64,000 bases of DNA from Dyadobacter subterraneus (lineage in GTDB: Bacteria; Bacteroidota; Bacteroidia; Cytophagales; Spirosomataceae), in NCBI RefSeq assembly GCF_015221875.1, contig NZ_JACYGY010000001.1, positions 1,736,001 to 1,800,000 of the forward strand, in the 5' to 3' direction. Shown here piece after piece: positions 63,508 through 64,000 of the stretch (the stretch's first letter is position 1; each line of letters starts with the position of its first letter). Position numbers and translations under genes: made by a program. The notes beneath the pieces were generated by a model. That model ran no database searches, had not been told where the DNA came from, and saw nothing but the letters and a program-made list of their open reading frames with translations.

Positions 63508-64000
63508 CTAAACAGCCAGTGTCTGCAAAGCGCTGACCAGCTTGTCAATATCACTTAATGAATTATAAATGTGTGGTGCAATCCGGATTCCGCCGGTTGG
63601 TGCTGTTGCGATGCCATGCAGATCGTAAAGTTTTTGGCTGATTTCGGCAGGTTTTTTGCCGGGCAGATTAATATTGGTAATGCCGCCACTCAGTTCCGGC
63701 GAAATTGGCGTAAGGAATGTTATGGCAGGAATTTTAGTTCTGATTTGCTCCTTCAAATAATCATTCAGCTGGACAACCCGGTTTGCAACATTGGCCTTAC
63801 CAATGGTTTTATGAAAATTTACAGTTTCGATAAGTCCGGCAAGTGTCGCTTCATTCCGCTGACCTAATGCGCAGTACTTTTCATCCACTGTATTGCTGCT
63901 GTCCTTCCAGCCAACGCTTATAATATTCGGCCATAGCTGAGGCATTTTATCCTTTTTAATATACAAAATCCCGTTTTCCAGAGGTCCCATAAACCATTTG
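63508..64000 (-). CDS. Class V aminotransferase (isopenicillin N epimerase/cysteine desulfurase-like), N-terminus cut by window edge
   Basis: The last 164 residues are visible; the gene continues past the right edge. The first visible residues, KWFMGPLENGILYI, follow the PLP-binding Lys of fold-type I class V enzymes. QRNEATLAGLIETVNFH and GIATAPTGGIRIAPHIYNSLSDIDKLVSALQTL form the C-terminal small domain with the conserved IRIAPHIYNS motif. The family includes isopenicillin N epimerase, kynureninase-like and desulfurase-like enzymes; the specific reaction cannot be told from the tail. Convergent with the cupin gene. Confidence 0.9.
   Translation of the reverse strand, partial: KWFMGPLENGILYIKKDKMPQLWPNIISVGWKDSSNTVDEKYCALGQRNEATLAGLIETVNFHKTIGKANVANRVVQLNDYLKEQIRTKIPAITFLTPISPELSGGITNINLPGKKPAEISQKLYDLHGIATAPTGGIRIAPHIYNSLSDIDKLVSALQTLAV

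Noticed and set aside
1..64000. Insertion sequences, prophage, tRNA and CRISPR
   Set aside because: No transposase, integrase, phage structural gene, tRNA cloverleaf or short regular repeats with spacers were recognised.

Overview
The window looks like chromosomal DNA of a Bacteroidota bacterium, most likely Cytophagales (Dyadobacter/Spirosoma type; the genus is inference). The sequence shows paired SusC/SusD outer-membrane proteins, type IX secretion C-terminal sorting modules, lipoproteins with Bacteroidota-style lipoboxes, a stressosome operon without a SigB gene, and a promoter matching the Bacteroidota consensus (TTTG, then TAnnTTTG 20 bases on). No rRNA, tRNA, IS element, phage or CRISPR array was seen.

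Bases 1-14700 (all minus strand) form a polysaccharide utilisation locus. In transcription order it holds an MFS sugar/uronate transporter, an L-fucose/L-arabinose isomerase-family protein, SusC-SusD, a second SusC-SusD, a clan GH-A type glycoside hydrolase, and a secreted protein cut by the left edge. The promoter sits ahead of the transporter gene. An identical 13-base motif lies just before the transporter and the isomerase. Bases 14720-15140 hold the tail of a lost SusD gene and its terminator hairpin, followed by a large secreted protein on the plus strand.

Bases 17800-28400 are signalling DNA: an SDR plus AraC pair, then a compact stressosome operon (RsbR-, RsbS- and RsbT-like proteins, an RsbT-PP2C fusion, and a histidine kinase whose N-terminus is a degenerate RsbT-like domain), a convergent NtrC-type sigma-54 response regulator, and a TPR histidine kinase. 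Bases 28500-35400 hold an AraC regulator with two complete cupin-HTH units in one chain, two alpha/beta hydrolases, an OsmC pseudogene, an HD protein, an SDR and a stand-alone CheB.

Bases 35700-48000 hold a 1256-residue T9SS surface protein with FG-GAP repeats, a small membrane protein, a TetR regulator, lipoproteins, a bestrophin channel, an S9 peptidase, an EamA transporter and a secreted esterase. Bases 47800-53600 hold a PIN toxin-antitoxin pair, a GNAT/deformylase-like pair, an esterase pseudogene, a GT-C type membrane glycosyltransferase and a MarR-GNAT fusion behind a nested palindromic operator. Bases 53700-64000 hold a second T9SS protein with a duplicated domain, a secreted protein, AraC and SDR genes, a LuxR regulator with a degenerate receiver, a GH127-like enzyme, a cupin protein and an aminotransferase cut by the right edge.
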